8,792 nt of DNA from contig JAUXFJ010000051.1 in NCBI GenBank assembly GCA_030620065.1, forward strand, positions 1-8,792, written 5' to 3'. Both the position numbers and the translations under genes were made by a program. Each line of letters starts with the position of its first letter. Position 1 is the stretch's first letter. This DNA comes from Anaerolineaceae bacterium (GTDB lineage Bacteria; Chloroflexota; Anaerolineae; Anaerolineales; Anaerolineaceae). Positions 6,699 to 8,792 of this stretch are shown in pieces. The notes under the pieces were generated by a model, which was not told where the DNA came from, did no database searches, and was given only the letters and a program-made list of their open reading frames with translations.

Positions 6699-8456
6699 CT
6701 ACATCACATCTGGCGCTTCAATGCCAAGCAGATTCAAACTATTCGCCAAACTTTGTTTGGCAGCAGCAACCAACATCAATCGGTATGCTTGGACATCCGC
6801 CTCGGCTGATAAAACCGGGCATTGATTATAAAAATCATTGAAAGCTTTCGCTAATTCGAAAGCATAAGTAGCGATCAATAAGGGTTTATATACCCTTGCT
6901 GCGCGTTCAACCTCACCAGGCAGCTTGCTGATCATCTCGATCAGGTTGACCTCGCTGATATGCAGCTCTTTTCCAAAACTCACATCCTTTGGAAGCTCAT
7001 TATTTGCTTTCTTTAGAATGCTCCCCGCACGCACATGAGCGTATTGAATATAAGGTGCTGATTGGCCGTTGAAATCCAGAGCAGTTTCCCAATCAAAGGT
7101 CACAATTTTGGTGTTATCACGTGAAAGCATTGGATATTTGATCGCCCCAAGCGCAACTGCCCTGGCAATGACCACTTTCTTATCTTCAGCTAATTCAGGA
7201 TTCTTCTCCTGCACAATATCCAGTGCCCTTTGCGTGGCTTCACGAATTAGATCGTCCAACAGCACGACCGTACCATCGCGTGAAGACATGGTCATGTTAC
7301 CAGGCAAATTGACGACCTCATATGCTAAATGAACCAGCTGCGAAGCCCATTCATAGCCCATCAGCTCAAGCACTTTGAAAATCTGCTTCATGTGCAGAGA
7401 CTGGCGAACATCAATCACATAAATGGATGTATCAAGCTCATACTCATCGAATTTCATGACCGCCAGCGGCAGTTCCTTGGTTGCATAGAGAGAAGTGCCA
7501 TCAGAGCGCAAAACAACAGACACGCGGTACTCATCTTTTGTCCCCAGGATCTCATCCAGGTTGATAAACACTGGTTCATCGGGCCTGCCGTCAACTGCCA
7601 TGCCAGATTCAATCAACTTTTCAACAACGACCTTGCCTGCTTCTTCAACTTCGCTTTCAAAATAGATCCTGTCAAACTGCTCTCCAAGCAGCTCGTACAC
7701 CTGATAAAAACCCTCAAGTGACCACTGCCTTGTCTTTTCCCACAATGCAAGGATTTCCGGTTCTTGCCTGTCCCAGCGCACAAAATATTGCCTTACCTCC
7801 GCCTCAAAACCGGGCTCGTCCGAAAAGCGCTGGTCTGCCTCAGCATAAAGGTCGCCCATCCAGCGGGTTCTGTCTTCCGCCGGTTGTTCATCCTTGTGAT
7901 ATTTCTCGTAATTCCACAACCACTTGATCACATGCAGACCAATATCACCCAGATAATTCGCACGTATCACATCGTAACCAGCGAATTCAAGGATATTGGA
8001 GACCGCACCGCCCAGAATTACATTTCGCAGATGCCCAACATGCATGGATTTATGCGTATTAGGCTGCGAATATTCAACCATCGTCTTCTTACCCAGCCGG
8101 GCTGCTTTGCCATAATCCGATCCTTGTGAAAGCACCATGTTGGTAATGCGATGGGCGTAATCTGAGGTGGAAAAGTAAAGGTTCAAATAACCTTTTACAG
8201 CCTTCACGCGTGTGAAACCCTGCGGTAAACCAATAAACTCCGCCAGCATCTCCGCCAATTCCTGAGCACGCTGTGGAACACTGACTTTAACTTCGCTGCG
8301 GTCTTCTGCAGCCGCGAGCGCGAATAACGGCAGGGCAATCCCCCATTCCCCGCTGAAAGGGATATGGCGCCATTCAAGGTTCACAAAAGGCAATTCGTTT
8401 TGCTCACAAAAAGCCTTGAGCTTTTGTTCGATGTCTTGTTTTTCTTCTTCAAACAT
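6699..8456 (-). CDS. argS: Arginyl-tRNA synthetase
   Basis: A class I aminoacyl-tRNA synthetase charging tRNA-Arg with arginine in the cytoplasm. From ATG 8456 it is 585 aa, normal for the family. The N-terminal tRNA D-loop recognition (Add-1) domain covers about 1-110. The catalytic core has the HIGH-type motif SQPNTHKSMHVGH (HVGH at 139-142) and the second signature MSSRDG at 390-395, the common ArgRS replacement of KMSKS. WETALDFNGQSAPYIQYAHVR leads into the C-terminal DALR anticodon-binding domain (about 460-585), which ends GIEAPDVM. The frame extends upstream to 8528, but those 24 residues are hydrophobic, run into an inverted repeat and do not suit an ArgRS N-terminus, whereas MFEEEKQDIEQKLKAF does. 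GGATGG shortly before ATG 8456 is a weak ribosome site. No active-site loss is seen. Confidence 0.96.
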   Translation of the reverse strand: MFEEEKQDIEQKLKAFCEQNELPFVNLEWRHIPFSGEWGIALPLFALAAAEDRSEVKVSVPQRAQELAEMLAEFIGLPQGFTRVKAVKGYLNLYFSTSDYAHRITNMVLSQGSDYGKAARLGKKTMVEYSQPNTHKSMHVGHLRNVILGGAVSNILEFAGYDVIRANYLGDIGLHVIKWLWNYEKYHKDEQPAEDRTRWMGDLYAEADQRFSDEPGFEAEVRQYFVRWDRQEPEILALWEKTRQWSLEGFYQVYELLGEQFDRIYFESEVEEAGKVVVEKLIESGMAVDGRPDEPVFINLDEILGTKDEYRVSVVLRSDGTSLYATKELPLAVMKFDEYELDTSIYVIDVRQSLHMKQIFKVLELMGYEWASQLVHLAYEVVNLPGNMTMSSRDGTVVLLDDLIREATQRALDIVQEKNPELAEDKKVVIARAVALGAIKYPMLSRDNTKIVTFDWETALDFNGQSAPYIQYAHVRAGSILKKANNELPKDVSFGKELHISEVNLIEMISKLPGEVERAARVYKPLLIATYAFELAKAFNDFYNQCPVLSAEADVQAYRLMLVAAAKQSLANSLNLLGIEAPDVM

Positions 8457-8487
8457 TAATCCATCCGTATGCTTTGATTGAATAATT

Positions 8488-8496
8488 ATTATATCA
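8488..8496 (-). promoter_or_regulatory. Extended -10 promoter of argS
   Basis: The - strand reads TGATATAAT (8496-8488), a perfect TGnTATAAT extended -10. Initiation near 8481 gives a leader of about 25 bases to ATG 8456. There is no good -35 at 17 bp, which extended -10 promoters tolerate. Initiation here supports the short argS start, because the frame opening at 8528 would lie upstream of it. Confidence 0.5.
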
Positions 8497-8513
8497 TTCA
8501 GAACCAATACTAA

Positions 8514-8550
8514 ACCTACAATCAGCATTTATGTAATGCTGATTGTAGGT
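8514..8550. repeat. Perfect 16-bp inverted repeat upstream of argS
   Basis: ACCTACAATCAGCATT (8514-8529) and its exact reverse complement (8535-8550) flank a 5-base spacer TATGT. Read on the - strand it follows the propeller-like gene by about 95 bases and could end that transcript, but the tail (TTTAGTATTGG) is a poor U-tract. It also sits at about -33 to -69 of the predicted argS start, where an operator or activator site would be. Both roles remain open. Confidence 0.75.
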
Positions 8551-8645
8551 CACATGAATATTCTATATATAAATTGTATTACCACGAGCAGCTAAATCTT
8601 TTTATTTTTCACTAATAAGCTGCATCCTAGTTCTTACGAAATCTC

Positions 8646-8792
8646 TTATTTACTGTTCGTGATGATCCATCCACCAGGTGCATGCAAGGTTAATGCGCCT
8701 GTATTTGCATCCATACGATAAACGTTGTAATCTATATCACTCAACCAAACCACGTCCGCGGCTGACCACTCACGCGTCCTTATGCAGCGCAC
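8646..8792 (-). CDS. C-terminal fragment of a beta-propeller-like protein
   Basis: The - strand is open for 48 codons from the right edge to TAA at 8648-8646; the other two - frames stop within seven codons. The peptide includes DVVWLSDIDYNVYRMDANTG and ends GGWIITNSK. The pattern of VWLSD, an aromatic/hydrophobic strand, then R-x-D-x-x-TG resembles one blade of NHL, SMP-30 or virginiamycin B lyase-type propellers. No catalytic residue can be judged and the start is outside the window. It is transcribed toward argS, with a 189-bp gap containing the 16-bp inverted repeat. Coding status is fairly likely; the family is a guess from one blade. Confidence 0.55.
   Translation of the reverse strand: MRCIRTREWSAADVVWLSDIDYNVYRMDANTGALTLHAPGGWIITNSK

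Noticed and set aside
8457..8528. 24-residue N-terminal extension of ArgRS
   Set aside because: It runs through the predicted argS promoter and into the inverted repeat, is hydrophobic, and does not resemble an ArgRS N-terminus.
8588..8623. GCAGCT/AGCTGC inverted repeat between the propeller-like gene and argS
   Set aside because: Six-base arms around a 24-base A/T-rich loop are weak and easily due to chance.
8457..8645. T-box riboswitch controlling argS
   Set aside because: A GTGGTA occurs on the - strand, but the full AGGGTGGNACCGCG antiterminator box and a following terminator with U-run are absent.

Overview
The window is a moderate-GC bacterial chromosome segment with normal housekeeping content: arginyl-tRNA synthetase and the ribosome-assembly GTPase Obg. 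It also carries an accessory regulatory operon. A family set of ECF sigma factor, zinc-finger anti-sigma factor, polymer-forming membrane protein and toast-rack lipoprotein, plus a bacterial homologue of archaeal cyclic 2,3-diphosphoglycerate synthetase, would fit a Chloroflexota (Anaerolineae-like) genome. That placement is an inference from gene content, not proof. I see no insertion sequences, CRISPR arrays, tRNA or rRNA genes.

Layout. Bases 2-88 are the last 28 codons of an unrecognised + strand gene. Bases 89-468 are a long non-coding stretch ending in an ECF-type promoter. Bases 469-2661 hold a tightly coupled + strand operon: ECF sigma factor, anti-sigma factor (20-bp overlap) and polymer-forming membrane protein (4-bp ATGA overlap). 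After 108 bp comes a secreted, probably lipid-anchored toast-rack protein (2770-3627). A strong hairpin at 3704-3740 separates this block from three - strand genes. Read in their own direction these are argS (start 8456), a COG2403/cDPG-synthetase-like P-loop protein (start 6640) and obg (start 5157). argS and the COG2403 gene are 58 bp apart and probably cotranscribed. A terminator-like hairpin and new -10 candidates precede obg. At the right edge is the C-terminus of a - strand beta-propeller-like protein. Between it and argS lies a perfect 16-bp inverted repeat.

How the parts may work together. The ECF operon looks like a self-contained envelope-sensing module. The membrane anti-sigma factor holds the sigma factor; release would switch on the operon through its own promoter and produce two repetitive beta-fold envelope proteins. 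The - strand genes serve translation (argS, obg), with the COG2403 protein as an uncharacterised partner. Several starts were moved from the longest reading frame because Shine-Dalgarno spacing, promoter position or family N-termini favour the internal start: sigma factor TTG 469, polymer-forming protein ATG 1591, obg ATG 5157, argS ATG 8456.
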